Notes under the pieces: model-generated
What the model saw: the letters and a program-made list of their open reading frames with translations, nothing else
Databases searched by the model: none
What the model was told of the DNA's origin: nothing
NCBI GenBank assembly: GCA_002110465.1
Contig: NEED01000069.1
Span: 186,001-250,000, forward strand
Origin: an unicellular cyanobacterium SU2
GTDB lineage: Bacteria > Cyanobacteriota > Cyanobacteriia > Cyanobacteriales > Microcystaceae
Length of the DNA stretch: 64,000 nucleotides
Direction: 5' to 3'
Part shown: positions 17,563 to 27,010 of the stretch, piece after piece
Layout of the letters: the number at the start of each line of letters is the position of its first letter
Numbering within the stretch: position 1 is the first letter of the stretch
Program-made: the position numbers and the translations under genes

Positions 17563-17903
17563 TTCAGGTTTGTAGCAAAATGCCTCATTCTTTTCTCGAT
17601 ATCTTGAGGAAGTCTTGATAGTTATTGTCTGGCTTTCTTTAGGAATTAAATTGTATATTCAGTTCAATGACAAAATCAGAAGATAGTTCATCTGTTAACT
17701 GAAGAGAATCAAGCTTGACTTATATTAAGTTAATCATCGTTTTTTTATGTACACATATTACAATTATAGAAGTTTGATTTGATTATCAAAAACCCTTTCA
17801 AGATTCGTAAACTTGATTACATCTGAATATTTGTTGAGTTATTATAATTTGAAGAAGAGGGGATATAAATTCCGTCTTGTTGTACTTCTTGAAGGAACGT
17901 ATC
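17563..17903. other. Intergenic region between arsC and metallothionein
   Basis: This 341-bp AT-rich gap has no supported gene. It should hold the metallothionein promoter. A weak dyad-like stretch near 17822-17840 (CTGAATATTTGTTGAG) recalls SmtB/ArsR-type sites but is too imperfect to call. Confidence 0.4.
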
Positions 17904-18077
17904 ATGACAACTGCCACTGTTTCCCAAATGAAATGTGCTTGTGAGTCCTGTGTCTGTATGGTAAATATTAGCGATGCCGTCCTTAAAAATGGCAATTATT
18001 ACTGTAGCGATGCTTGTGCGAATGGGCATCCCCATGGAACTGGATGTTCCCATCAAGGTTGTGAATGTCACGGTTAA
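17904..18077 (+). CDS. Bacterial metallothionein (SmtA family)
   Basis: This 57-aa Cys/His-rich protein starts at the ATG at 17904; an upstream in-frame start has no merit. It has the family pattern CACESCVCMV, then YYCSDACANGHP, then the CSHQGCECHG end, giving nine cysteines plus histidines that form the Zn4Cys9His2-type cluster of SmtA. It binds Zn2+ and Cd2+ in the cytosol for buffering and detoxification. No smtB gene lies next to it; the nearest ArsR-family regulator is arsR, 3 kb upstream. It closes the arsenic and metal block. Confidence 0.9.
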   Translation: MTTATVSQMKCACESCVCMVNISDAVLKNGNYYCSDACANGHPHGTGCSHQGCECHG

Positions 18078-18167
18078 AATTCTAGTCCCTACCTAAAAAA
18101 GATGAGTATTTTTGTCGAATTCATTAGGCGGGGATTCGTACTTAACCATATCACACTATCTAAAAAT

Positions 18168-19160
18168 TTAGCCCTGAACTCGGCCATCAGGCATCGTTGC
18201 CCCCCGCAAAATTGCCCCTGTTAAATTAGCATTGATCAAATCAGCCCTAGTTAAATTTGCTTGGGTAAAATTAACGCCCATCAAATTAGCACGAGCAAAG
18301 AAAACTTCTATTAAATCAGCATCTTTAAAAATTGTTCCTGATAAATTTGATCGACTCAAATCAGCATTATTCATGCGACAGAAACTAAAATCAGCTTGAG
18401 TAATATTAGAGCGACTTAAGTTAGCATGAGTCATAATAGCTCCCTTTCCCGCCACCTCTGCTAAATCGGTATCGGACATCTGGGCTCGAACCAAATTAGC
18501 ATTGGTGAGATTGGCTCGGGTGAGTTTAGCGCCTGTCAAATTGGTATCCGTGAGTAAAGCTCCTTTGAGATTAGCATCAGTGAGATCGGCTTTACCAAGG
18601 TCTGCATCTCGTAGATTAGCTTCTTTGAGATTAGCTCCACTCAAATTGGCGCGGCTAAGATCGACCCCTTTCATATTCGCGCCTTGTAAATCGGCTCTAA
18701 TCAAATTAGCGGCTTGAAGGTTTGTATAATAACTTTTCTTTTCCTGACGCATATTGGCTCCCCTCAAACAAGCTCCTGTCAAGATTGCCCCACTCAAATC
18801 GGCTCCCCGTAAATCTGCACCCATCAAGTTCGTATCTAAAAGCATGGCCATAGTAACATCTGTATCCCGAAGATTAGCTCCTTGTAAAGTCGCTCCGTGT
18901 AAGATCGCGTTACGAAGATCGGCTCCACTAAGATCGGCTTGGCTGAGGTTTGCCCCGCTTAAATTACACCCAATTAAATTCGCCTGAGCAAAACTAGCAC
19001 GGTTGAGATGTGCAAATAATAAATTCGCTTCATGAAGATCGGCTTCATTAAAAATAATACCGATTAAATCTGCACCAACAAGGTTAATGCCTGGAAGTTT
19101 TAAACCACTAAAGAAAGTTTCTCCGGCTGCATAACACTCGATCAGTTCATTTGTTTTCAT
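18168..19160 (-). CDS. Pentapeptide repeat protein
   Basis: This 330-aa protein is built almost wholly of tandem A(D/N)LXX pentapeptides from about residue 25 to 320, which fold as a right-handed quadrilateral beta-helix. One interruption at ~140-150 (RQEKKSYYTN) breaks the regular coils. There is no signal peptide or TM helix, so it is probably cytosolic. Such proteins are abundant in cyanobacteria and mostly of unknown function. The repetitive code produces long open frames on the opposite strand, which are not genes. Confidence 0.9.
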   Translation of the reverse strand: MKTNELIECYAAGETFFSGLKLPGINLVGADLIGIIFNEADLHEANLLFAHLNRASFAQANLIGCNLSGANLSQADLSGADLRNAILHGATLQGANLRDTDVTMAMLLDTNLMGADLRGADLSGAILTGACLRGANMRQEKKSYYTNLQAANLIRADLQGANMKGVDLSRANLSGANLKEANLRDADLGKADLTDANLKGALLTDTNLTGAKLTRANLTNANLVRAQMSDTDLAEVAGKGAIMTHANLSRSNITQADFSFCRMNNADLSRSNLSGTIFKDADLIEVFFARANLMGVNFTQANLTRADLINANLTGAILRGATMPDGRVQG

Positions 19161-19334
19161 AAAAGTCTTGTTAATATTATCAATTTAGCCATCTGCTCTT
19201 GAGAACTTGTGATCATCAATAAAATCAGCAAAGTTCCGCTTATTGTATATTAAACTATATTGACTTTTAGTGGGAATAAAAATTCATGATATAATTATTA
19301 TTAATGGTTATTTTTTCTCAAAAATTTTACACAA

Positions 19335-21386
19335 ATGTCATCGAATTTTTCTTATCCAAGCACCCCACGACAAGATATTATTGAGACCTATCATGGCATC
19401 AAGGTTCAAGATCCTTATCGTTGGTTAGAAGACCCTAACTCACCTGAAAGTAAAGCTTGGATTAAAGCACAAAATAAAATTACTTTTGATTATTTAGAAA
19501 AACTTCCCGCTAGGGAAAAAATAAAACAACGCTTAACCCAACTCTGGAACTATGAAAAATATGGTATTCCTTTTAAAGAAGGCGATCGCTATTTTTATTT
19601 CAAGAATGACGGACTGCAAAATCAAAGTGTGCTTTATACCTTGAAAGATCTTAATGATGACCCGAAAGTTCTCTTAGATCCTAATACGTTATCTCCCGAC
19701 GGAACGATTGCTTTAGCAGGACTTTCTATCTCCAAAAATGCTCAATATTTAGCCTATGGGTTATCTATATCTGGCTCAGATTGGGTGGAATGGAAGGTTA
19801 AAAATATTCAAACCGGAGAAGATTTATCCGATCATTTAAAATGGATCAAATTTTCTGGGGTATCTTGGACTCATGATCATCAAGGATTTTTCTACAGTCG
19901 TTATGATGAACCCAATGAAACAACCAAGTTAGAAGACAGTAATTATTATCAAAAACTATATTATCATCGAATAGGTACTCCTCAAACAGAAGACAGTCTA
20001 ATTTATCAACGTTCTGATCAAAAAGAATGGGGTTTCAATGGAAACGTGACTGAAGATGGACAATATTTAATTATTAATGTTTGGCGAGGAACCGATCCAA
20101 AAAACTTAATATTTTATAAAGATTTGAAAGATTCCAATTCAAAAGTTATTGAATTAATTGACCAATTTGAAGCTGATTATGAGTTTATTGATCATGATAA
20201 GTCCGTTGTTTGGTTACGGACTGATTTGAATGCACCTAAAAAAAGAATTATTGCCATTGATATTAATAATCCAAGTCAAGAAAATTGGCAAGAAATCATT
20301 CCTGAAACAACCGATCTATTAGATGGAGTAGGAATCTTAAACAATCAATTTGTTTGTGATTACCTAAAAGATGTAAAATCTGTGATCAAAATATTTGATC
20401 TCCAGGGAAACTTTATCCGAGAAGTAGACTTACCTGATTTAGGAATAGTCAGAGGATTTGGCGGTAAAAGATACGAGACAGAAACTTTCTATAGCTTTGC
20501 TAATTTTACAACTCCGTCTACCATTTATCACTATAAGCTAGAAACAGGAGAAAGCACCCTATTTCGTCAGCCAAAAGTTGATTTTAATGCTCAAGAATTT
20601 GAAAGCAAACAAATTTTTTACACCAGTCAAGATGGAACCAAAGTCCCCATGTTTATCACCCATAAAAAAGGGATAGAACTTGATGGAAATAACCCTACTT
20701 ATCTCTATGGATATGGAGGATTTAATGTTTCTTTGACCCCTAATTTTTCTATTAGTAATCTTGTCTGGATGGAAATGGGGGGAGTCTATGCAGTTCCTAA
20801 CCTCAGAGGTGGGGGAGAATATGGGGAAGAATGGCATCAAGCAGGAATGAAATCAAATAAACAAACTGTCTTTGATGACTTTATTTGTGCCGCTCAATGG
20901 TTGATCCAAAATAAATATACTTCACCTCAAAAATTAGCTATTGGAGGAGGAAGTAATGGCGGATTATTAGTGGGGGTTTGTATGACCCAAAGACCTGATT
21001 TATTTGGGGCAGTTTTACCGGCTGTTGGGGTTTTAGATATGCTAAGATTTGATAAATTTACCATTGGTTGGGCGTGGTGTCGGGAATACGGTAGGCCTGA
21101 AAATGAAGAAGAATTTAAAGCACTTTATGCCTACTCCCCTTTACATAATCTCAAGCCAAAAACTGCTTATCCTGCTACGATGATTATTACAGCAGATCAT
21201 GATGATCGGGTAGTTCCTGCTCATAGTTTTAAATTTGCAGCCGCTTTACAAAATGCTCATCAAGGGGATAATCCTGTGTTAATTCGCATTGAAACGAAAG
21301 CAGGACACGGTGCAGGAAAACCAACGACAAAAATTATTGAAGAAATTGCTGATAAGTGGGCTTTTTTAATGGATAGTTTAACGTAA
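19335..21386 (+). CDS. Prolyl oligopeptidase, S9 family
   Basis: This 683-aa enzyme starts YPSTPRQDIIETYHGIKVQDPYRWLEDP, the typical prolyl oligopeptidase opening. A seven-bladed propeller follows (~75-400), then an alpha/beta hydrolase domain. The nucleophile Ser is in AIGGGSNGGLLVG, the Asp in ITADHDDRVVPAHS and the His in KAGHGAG. It cleaves short proline-containing peptides in the cytosol. Length is normal for the family and no signal peptide is present. It converges on the exonuclease-ATPase gene. Confidence 0.92.
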   Translation: MSSNFSYPSTPRQDIIETYHGIKVQDPYRWLEDPNSPESKAWIKAQNKITFDYLEKLPAREKIKQRLTQLWNYEKYGIPFKEGDRYFYFKNDGLQNQSVLYTLKDLNDDPKVLLDPNTLSPDGTIALAGLSISKNAQYLAYGLSISGSDWVEWKVKNIQTGEDLSDHLKWIKFSGVSWTHDHQGFFYSRYDEPNETTKLEDSNYYQKLYYHRIGTPQTEDSLIYQRSDQKEWGFNGNVTEDGQYLIINVWRGTDPKNLIFYKDLKDSNSKVIELIDQFEADYEFIDHDKSVVWLRTDLNAPKKRIIAIDINNPSQENWQEIIPETTDLLDGVGILNNQFVCDYLKDVKSVIKIFDLQGNFIREVDLPDLGIVRGFGGKRYETETFYSFANFTTPSTIYHYKLETGESTLFRQPKVDFNAQEFESKQIFYTSQDGTKVPMFITHKKGIELDGNNPTYLYGYGGFNVSLTPNFSISNLVWMEMGGVYAVPNLRGGGEYGEEWHQAGMKSNKQTVFDDFICAAQWLIQNKYTSPQKLAIGGGSNGGLLVGVCMTQRPDLFGAVLPAVGVLDMLRFDKFTIGWAWCREYGRPENEEEFKALYAYSPLHNLKPKTAYPATMIITADHDDRVVPAHSFKFAAALQNAHQGDNPVLIRIETKAGHGAGKPTTKIIEEIADKWAFLMDSLT

Positions 21387-21429
21387 TAATTGTAAGGGGT
21401 TAGCTATAAAAAATTTTAACCACTATCTC

Positions 21430-23883
21430 TTAAATTAAACCTTTAATTAACCAACAATTTCTCATCTGGGAAAACAAAAACTCTATTCCTTCTTCTAATT
21501 CTACGTCTAAATCCCGATTTTGGATATTTGTAATCAATTTATAAATTAACTCAAATTGGATTCTATCTTCTTGATTCATAACCAAAAATTGACCATTGGG
21601 AGCATTATTTAACATAACAATTTGTTCTTTTCCTATTTTTCCCTCAATGGCTGGTTTTCTAATATCTCTCCATAGCTGAAAATTAATATTTTTATAGTTA
21701 ATCACTAATTCATTAAAATTTTTAATTCGAGATGTGAAAGATGAACCATCCATTTGTAAAAATCCGATTAAATAGAATTTAGAGTTTGTTTTGACTAAGC
21801 AGTTTTCAGGAACTCTTTTTTTCCCTAATATCATGTGATCAATGTCTAAGTCAATAACGGTTTTAAATGATTCCAGAATTATGATTAGTTTTCCGATATC
21901 ATCACTATCAGTAATAATTTGAAGCTGTTTATATTCTTGATCAAGTATTTCTTTATTTTTGCTTAAAAAATCTTGAATTTTATTCTGTATGGAAGGAGTA
22001 TCTAAAATTTGTAGTTCAGGAATTGGAAGAATATCTTCTGTCGTTTCTTCTATAGTCTCTTCGCTTATGGTAGAAGGTGGCATTAAAACCTTACCAATTT
22101 CTTCAAAGATAGTTTTAATTTGCCTAAATTCATTTTCTAATTTTTCTAGTCTTGTTTCTAAATTAGTTGAATCACTCTGAATACTTTGTTGACTATTAGC
22201 ATTATTTTCATCTGGTTCTAGACTAGGATAGTGGAGAAGAGAAATTTTATTAACTTTAAACCGATAATAATCAGCGGCACGATTCAAAACGCGACGAATC
22301 GAATTATGACTTAGTATGTCCTCTAGTTCTGATTCAGAAAATAACTGTTTTAAATCAATTCCAACGTCTCTTGTTTTTAATGCTAAAATTTCTTTTATCT
22401 CTTGTTTAGATGGCGGTTCTAAATATACTTTATATTGAGAGACTCGATCAACAACAGAACCATCAAATAGTGTTTGAAATTGCTGCCATCTATCAGGAAA
22501 TAAATTTAAAATAATTAAACTATTAGGAACATGAGTGAAAATTTCTTTGACTGCTTCAACAAATTTGAACAACAGTTTCGTTTGATATTCTAACCCTAAA
22601 GATTCTAATTGATCAAAAACAATAATTAGGGGTTCATCTAATAAAGAAAGTTTACTAAAGACTGAAATTGCTTCTAAAGAGAAAGCTTCCCGACTCATCT
22701 CTTCATTCCAGTTATCTAATCCAATTAACTTAAGCTTTTCTTCTATTAACTCATCAGCAGCTAACCAACGGGCAACTAATTGTTTTTTATTAGGATCTTT
22801 ATAAGAACAGAATTTAATAATACCTTTAATAATTTTTGGAGAATAATCAGCAATACCGTATTGATTTAACCACCATTCATTAGTTCTTTTTTCAATGTGT
22901 TCCCAATAAGCTAATTTTTTTCCAGTTCCTTCAGCCCCCAACTTTTCATATAAACCTAAATAATTATTTTTAACTGATGATAAGATATCTTTATCTTTTT
23001 GAGTGAGTGTCATAAACTGGTTATGACTAATTAATTTAACAAAGCTATGAGCTAATAGATGTTCGATTTGTCTGAATCCTGTATTAGGGACTTGATGAAT
23101 AAAAGATTCTAAAATTCGAGCATAAATATGATATAGTACAGATTCGGAATTATTAGGACACCTAACAAACAATAACCGATTAAATTGTAATCTTTTTTTT
23201 GCAAGTCTCATTATTAAATGAGTTTTTCCGCTTCCTGGTTCTCCAATGACTACCGCCCCTTTACTTTGGCGGTTTTTATCATATTTAATGTCATCTATTA
23301 TTGATTCAAGGATTTTAAATTCATTGTCATAAATTGAGGGGAGATCAACATGATCTTGAAAAGGATTATCGACTCTAGTTGTTCCAAAGGGATTAACTGT
23401 ATTTTTGAATTTATTCATGTATTTTTCTTGTTGTATTTTGCCATAAAGTTGATAAGTAAATTGAGCGTCATATCTCGCACTATGAGCCTGTTGAGGATTA
23501 AAATATTGATTGTTAACTTTAAGCTTTAGTCGTTTACTTAAATATTCTAGTGAGTAACTAGGAAATTCAGGAAAGTAAACCTGAGCCAATCGTAAACTAC
23601 AATTAAATTTAAACTTACGCCAAGGAATCCCTGCCAGCATAAAATTATGACGTAAAACTTTTATATCGTGGCTAACATTATGACAAATGATCAGATTATC
23701 TTCAGCAATCTGTAAAAAATCTTGAATAATAATACTGAGGGGTTTTAGATATAATTTAATATTGTAATTATCAGGATATTCTTGGGTAAAAGCTTCATAA
23801 ATTAATTTCCCTTGGTTATTAATAACAGCAATTTCCCTTAATAATTTCTTTCCTTCTGTGTCAACTATAATAAAGTCTGTCAT
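21430..23883 (-). CDS. DEDDh exonuclease fused to P-loop ATPase, function unknown (defence-like)
   Basis: This 817-aa fusion has an N-terminal DnaQ-like 3'-5' exonuclease (~1-150) with all DEDDh residues: D8 and E10 in IVDTEG, D73 in NVSHDIK, H134 and D139 in HSARYDA. A linker leads to a STAND/AAA-like ATPase (~185-545) with Walker A GEPGSGKT (214-221) and Walker B-like LIIVFDQLE (419-427). A low-complexity/coiled stretch (~555-650) precedes an unrecognised domain (~655-817) with NFNELVINY, LWRDIRKP and NIQNRDLD. Exonuclease-ATPase fusions of this kind are known from phage-defence or DNA-surveillance proteins; that role is inference. It is a single gene with no partner in the same direction, and is AT-rich. 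Confidence 0.8.
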   Translation of the reverse strand: MTDFIIVDTEGKKLLREIAVINNQGKLIYEAFTQEYPDNYNIKLYLKPLSIIIQDFLQIAEDNLIICHNVSHDIKVLRHNFMLAGIPWRKFKFNCSLRLAQVYFPEFPSYSLEYLSKRLKLKVNNQYFNPQQAHSARYDAQFTYQLYGKIQQEKYMNKFKNTVNPFGTTRVDNPFQDHVDLPSIYDNEFKILESIIDDIKYDKNRQSKGAVVIGEPGSGKTHLIMRLAKKRLQFNRLLFVRCPNNSESVLYHIYARILESFIHQVPNTGFRQIEHLLAHSFVKLISHNQFMTLTQKDKDILSSVKNNYLGLYEKLGAEGTGKKLAYWEHIEKRTNEWWLNQYGIADYSPKIIKGIIKFCSYKDPNKKQLVARWLAADELIEEKLKLIGLDNWNEEMSREAFSLEAISVFSKLSLLDEPLIIVFDQLESLGLEYQTKLLFKFVEAVKEIFTHVPNSLIILNLFPDRWQQFQTLFDGSVVDRVSQYKVYLEPPSKQEIKEILALKTRDVGIDLKQLFSESELEDILSHNSIRRVLNRAADYYRFKVNKISLLHYPSLEPDENNANSQQSIQSDSTNLETRLEKLENEFRQIKTIFEEIGKVLMPPSTISEETIEETTEDILPIPELQILDTPSIQNKIQDFLSKNKEILDQEYKQLQIITDSDDIGKLIIILESFKTVIDLDIDHMILGKKRVPENCLVKTNSKFYLIGFLQMDGSSFTSRIKNFNELVINYKNINFQLWRDIRKPAIEGKIGKEQIVMLNNAPNGQFLVMNQEDRIQFELIYKLITNIQNRDLDVELEEGIEFLFSQMRNCWLIKGLI

Positions 23884-24525
23884 TTATCTTGGTTGAAGGA
23901 GAGCATTAAAAAATGCACAGGATGAGATGTTATATATTAAAAATTATAGCTTTGATCCTTTTTTGATCCTTAAAGAATCAAGCCATACAATCTAAGTCTG
24001 TCTACAAAACCTTTGTTTTTATAGAATCAGATTTCAACCCGTATTCATTTATTAATTTTATATAAAGAATTTGGATGAACCAAACGTTATTATTTATACT
24101 GAAATCAAAAGTAAGGAGAATAACCTGTGTGCGATCGCTCTCTAGATCAGAATATAATCAAGAAAACTCAATAAAAATTTAGCAGTTATAGAGCGATAAG
24201 GAATGTTTCATACCTCTCTTCCGTATCTCAACCTAACTAGAAATATTGGCCACCAAAGGTGAAAAACGCTCTTAGGGGTGCAGGAGGTATTTTCTCTTGT
24301 CTTGGACTGAGATTTTACTCTCACAACTGATTACTAATTGCTGTATATAAATTACTTATAGATCAATAAAGTTTTTCTTAGAAGTGATGTCTCTAGGATA
24401 TAAGGAATTCACTTCTACTATAATCGGGAGTGACACCCCAGCATCCCCTGTCCCTCTTCTATCCAAAGTTATGATAATGGGAAAGAAGCTTGACCAGAGA
24501 TGGAGATGGCCTTAATCCCAACCTA
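23884..24525. other. Long intergenic region upstream of the exonuclease-ATPase gene
   Basis: About 640 bp contain no supported ORF. One GCGATCGC palindrome lies near 24132-24139. The promoter for the exonuclease-ATPase gene must lie at its left part. No tRNA-like fold was recognised by eye. Confidence 0.4.
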
Positions 24526-24702
24526 TTAAATTAGGGAATTCTTCATCAAATCCCGGATTAAATTATCCCGCATCATTAACTCTTGCATGGTATCTAGCAG
24601 ATAGTTAATAACTTGTTCTCGCTCTAGACCTTGAAACTCCTGTTGTAAACATTGAAGCTCAAACTGTTGTTCTAATGATAATTCAAAAGCATTTGCGTCC
24701 AT
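24526..24702 (-). CDS. nblA: NblA-family phycobilisome degradation protein (second copy)
   Basis: This 58-aa protein reads MDANAFELSLEQQFELQ and continues with LEREQVINYLLDTMQELMMRDNLIRDLMK. It has the LxLEQQFEL opening, the REQ turn and the amphipathic C-terminal helix of NblA. NblA binds phycobilisome rods and the Clp protease to start pigment degradation during nutrient stress. It lies 33 bp downstream of another nblA on the same strand, with a GGAG-type site ahead of its ATG (24700-24702), so the two form an operon. Confidence 0.88.
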   Translation of the reverse strand: MDANAFELSLEQQFELQCLQQEFQGLEREQVINYLLDTMQELMMRDNLIRDLMKNSLI

Positions 24703-24735
24703 AATAATCTCCTTTCCTTAAAATTAAACGAATAA

Positions 24736-24924
24736 TTAACCTAATGGTTTGACTGAGGCATTATTAGCCAAATTACGAACAACATTGGTCTTAATCATCA
24801 GTAGACGCGACGCTTGCATCAAAAGCTCTAATGCTTGTTCTCGACTCATTTGAGTCGCCGCATCTTGCATCCGCTTCATCTCAAACTGCTGCGCTAAGCT
24901 CAGATTAGAAGATTTAGATTCCAT
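24736..24924 (-). CDS. nblA: NblA-family phycobilisome degradation protein (first copy)
   Basis: This 62-aa protein has SLAQQFEMKRMQDAATQMSREQALELLMQASRLLMIKTNVVRNL, the NblA/Ycf18 pattern of two helices joined at the SREQ motif. AGGAGG is well placed ahead of the ATG. It is the promoter-proximal member of the pair. NblA dimers act as adaptors in phycobilisome breakdown under nitrogen or sulfur starvation. Its sequence differs clearly from the downstream copy, so the pair is not a recent duplication; different rod targets are possible. Confidence 0.85.
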   Translation of the reverse strand: MESKSSNLSLAQQFEMKRMQDAATQMSREQALELLMQASRLLMIKTNVVRNLANNASVKPLG

Positions 24925-25536
24925 ACAGACCTCCTAAAATCAAATGAAAAATTATCTACATTACCTTGAGGAAATTGACCTCCTAAAGATATTGCTTTTA
25001 ATATAAAGCAATGTAACAAATATTTGACAGTATGTCTACCTTATGTTTACTGAGTTGAGTCAATTGTGATTTACAGATAGTTTGTTTGTCCCACACCAAT
25101 TTCCTTTATCCGTAGAGACCATAAGCATATAACATTATTTTTAGCAAGACTTTTCTCAAAGATTTGCTCAGAGTGAACAAAACCTTGAGTATATCTACCC
25201 AAAAAATCAAAAAATCCTAATAACTTTCTTTCAAATCATTTGACGAATACTGTAAACAATCTGTAATAATCTAATAGGGCAGTATAAAATTGAGTCTTCA
25301 TTCATTGGCAAGACTGCTCAAGATCGAAACAGAATCGTTAGTGATCACCCCATCAGCACAGTTAGAGGTAAGGGAATTTTGACGGCACGAGCCGATACTA
25401 CTAGCAACAATTTGAGTTGTCTGGAAATGCGTAGCTATAGATTTTCAGGCCAAAACCAGTTCAAGTCATATGTAATATGGCTAGTCAGTGCTGAATTAAC
25501 AAGTTTTTTTCTAACCAATCACTGGAGGTATATCTT
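24925..25536. other. Intergenic region between nblA operon and rbp gene
   Basis: About 610 bp lie between the divergent nblA and RNA-binding-protein genes. Overlapping short frames at 25379-25688 clash with the rbp gene and look non-coding. A TATAAAAT box near 25277 suggests that rbp has a long 5' leader (~250 nt), which would fit the cold-regulated leaders of cyanobacterial rbp genes (inference). Confidence 0.4.
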
Positions 25537-26004
25537 ATGCCCATTCGCTTATATGTCGGTAACTTACCCAAAGAACCTATCGAACGCCAAGCTCTGCAAG
25601 AAATGTTTGCTGATGGTGGCGAAATTATGTCCACAAAAGTGATCAAAGATCGCAAAACGGGAAAATGTCGGGGGTTCGCTTTTGTCACCGTAGCAACGGA
25701 TGAAATGGCTGATGCGTTTATTGAAAAATATAATGGTCAGTCTTTTATGGACAATCCCATTAAAATCGAAAAAGCTCTACCAAGATCTAAAAATACCAAT
25801 AAAGAGGAAACTCAAGGAGAAAAAACCGCATCTACTTCTACTCCATCTCCGAAGTCATCAGGGAAAAAAGGCGGAGGCAAAAAACGGTCTCGTGGCCAAA
25901 GTAGTGGTGGGAGTTCTTCGGGAGACGGAAGTTTCCAACCTGATCCCCGTTGGGCTGATGAGTTAGCGAAGCTCAAAGAAATGCTGGCTGCTTCATCTAA
26001 TTAG
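25537..26004 (+). CDS. RNA-binding protein with single RRM (Rbp type)
   Basis: This 155-aa protein has one RRM at ~3-82, with RNP2 LYVGNL at the start and RNP1 KCRGFAFV near residue 48. The tail (~85-155) is rich in Ser, Gly, Lys and Thr and ends with a PDPRWADELAKLKEMLAAS helix. It belongs to the cyanobacterial Rbp family, whose members bind mRNA and in some cases localise photosystem or cold-shock transcripts. A GGAGG lies ahead of the ATG. The tail is longer than in short Gly-rich Rbp proteins, placing it nearer the Rbp2/Rbp3-like group. Confidence 0.88.
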   Translation: MPIRLYVGNLPKEPIERQALQEMFADGGEIMSTKVIKDRKTGKCRGFAFVTVATDEMADAFIEKYNGQSFMDNPIKIEKALPRSKNTNKEETQGEKTASTSTPSPKSSGKKGGGKKRSRGQSSGGSSSGDGSFQPDPRWADELAKLKEMLAASSN

Positions 26005-26126
26005 AACAACCTTAAGATAAGGGGTGGGTTTTTGAACGATAGTTGATTAAGTGATCACTCATCCCCTATTCTTGAGATTGAAATCTAACAATTGAAGCAA
26101 ATAGCTTGTCGTTAAGGAGTTGAGCC

Positions 26127-26837
26127 ATGTCAGTGACTAATGATCCCGTTGTGATCATGAAACAAGAGGTCGGAAAAGCGGCCGCCGCCCGTGTTCAATC
26201 TGATTCCATTGTCGGGTTAGGCACAGGCTCGACGACAGCCTATGCCATCGAATACATTGGAGAACGTCTTAAGTCAGGAGACTTAAAAAATATTGTTGGG
26301 GTAACAACTTCTTTTCAAGGAGAAGTTCTAGCTAGAAAATTTAATATTCCTCTGACAACCCTTGATGTCATTGATCACATTGACATTGCCATTGATGGAG
26401 CCGATGAAGTTGATCCCCAAAAAAACTTAATCAAGGGGGGCGGTGCAGCCCACACCCAAGAAAAATTAGTAGACAGCTTGGCTGATTTTTTTATTGTGGT
26501 GGTCGATAGTAACAAACTGGTGGATAAACTAGGTTCAACCTTTTTATTACCCGTAGAAGTAATTCCCAAAGCTGTCACCCCTGTGATGCGTCAGTTAGAA
26601 AAACTAGGGGGCAAACCTGAACTCAGAATGGGAGTTAAAAAAGCAGGACCTGTGGTAACAGATCAAGGTAATTTAGTCATTGATGTCAAATTTGATCAGA
26701 TTGATGATCCAGCAACTTTAGAAAAAACCATTAACAATATTCCAGGGGTTCTCGAAAACGGTTTATTTGTTGGGGTCACAGATTTGGTCTTAGTCGGAGA
26801 AATTATTGATGGTAAAGCAGTAGTCAAAGAACTATAA
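26127..26837 (+). CDS. rpiA: Ribose-5-phosphate isomerase A
   Basis: This 236-aa enzyme interconverts ribose-5-phosphate and ribulose-5-phosphate in the Calvin and pentose phosphate pathways. It has the phosphate-binding [14 protein letters not shown] loop, the DGADEVDPQ active-site motif, [14 protein letters not shown] with its catalytic acid, and the C-terminal [10 protein letters not shown]. Length is normal for RpiA. AAGGAG precedes the ATG. It is a single gene 122 bp after rbp. Confidence 0.95.
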   Translation: MSVTNDPVVIMKQEVGKAAAARVQSDSIVGLGTGSTTAYAIEYIGERLKSGDLKNIVGVTTSFQGEVLARKFNIPLTTLDVIDHIDIAIDGADEVDPQKNLIKGGGAAHTQEKLVDSLADFFIVVVDSNKLVDKLGSTFLLPVEVIPKAVTPVMRQLEKLGGKPELRMGVKKAGPVVTDQGNLVIDVKFDQIDDPATLEKTINNIPGVLENGLFVGVTDLVLVGEIIDGKAVVKEL

Positions 26838-27010
26838 ACTACAGGGATTTGTTTCTAAAACTATTTAGTTAGGTCTCCTTTGAATGCAAAACTAAGCTCT
26901 CCTCAGATAAGGATAGGGTGTTTAGCAAAAAGGTTAGATATTTGAAATGCTGACTTCATAACTTGGTGTAGGGGTTGACCGTTATTGACCCCTAGCTAGT
27001 TTTAGACTCC

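Noticed and set aside
17822-17840. SmtB-like operator ahead of the metallothionein
   Set aside because: The dyad is too imperfect and no smtB gene is adjacent.
18502-18987. Two open frames on the plus strand (18502-18717 and 18754-18987) with Pro/Ala/Leu-rich repeats
   Set aside because: They are antisense shadows of the pentapeptide repeat gene; the repetitive A(D/N)LXX code yields long frames on the other strand.
24300-24480. Possible structured RNA in the region upstream of the exonuclease-ATPase gene
   Set aside because: No stable cloverleaf or conserved RNA motif could be traced by eye.
25379-25688. Short frames overlapping the 5' end of the rbp gene on both strands
   Set aside because: They overlap a clear RRM gene with a strong Shine-Dalgarno, and their peptides show no domain or conserved pattern.
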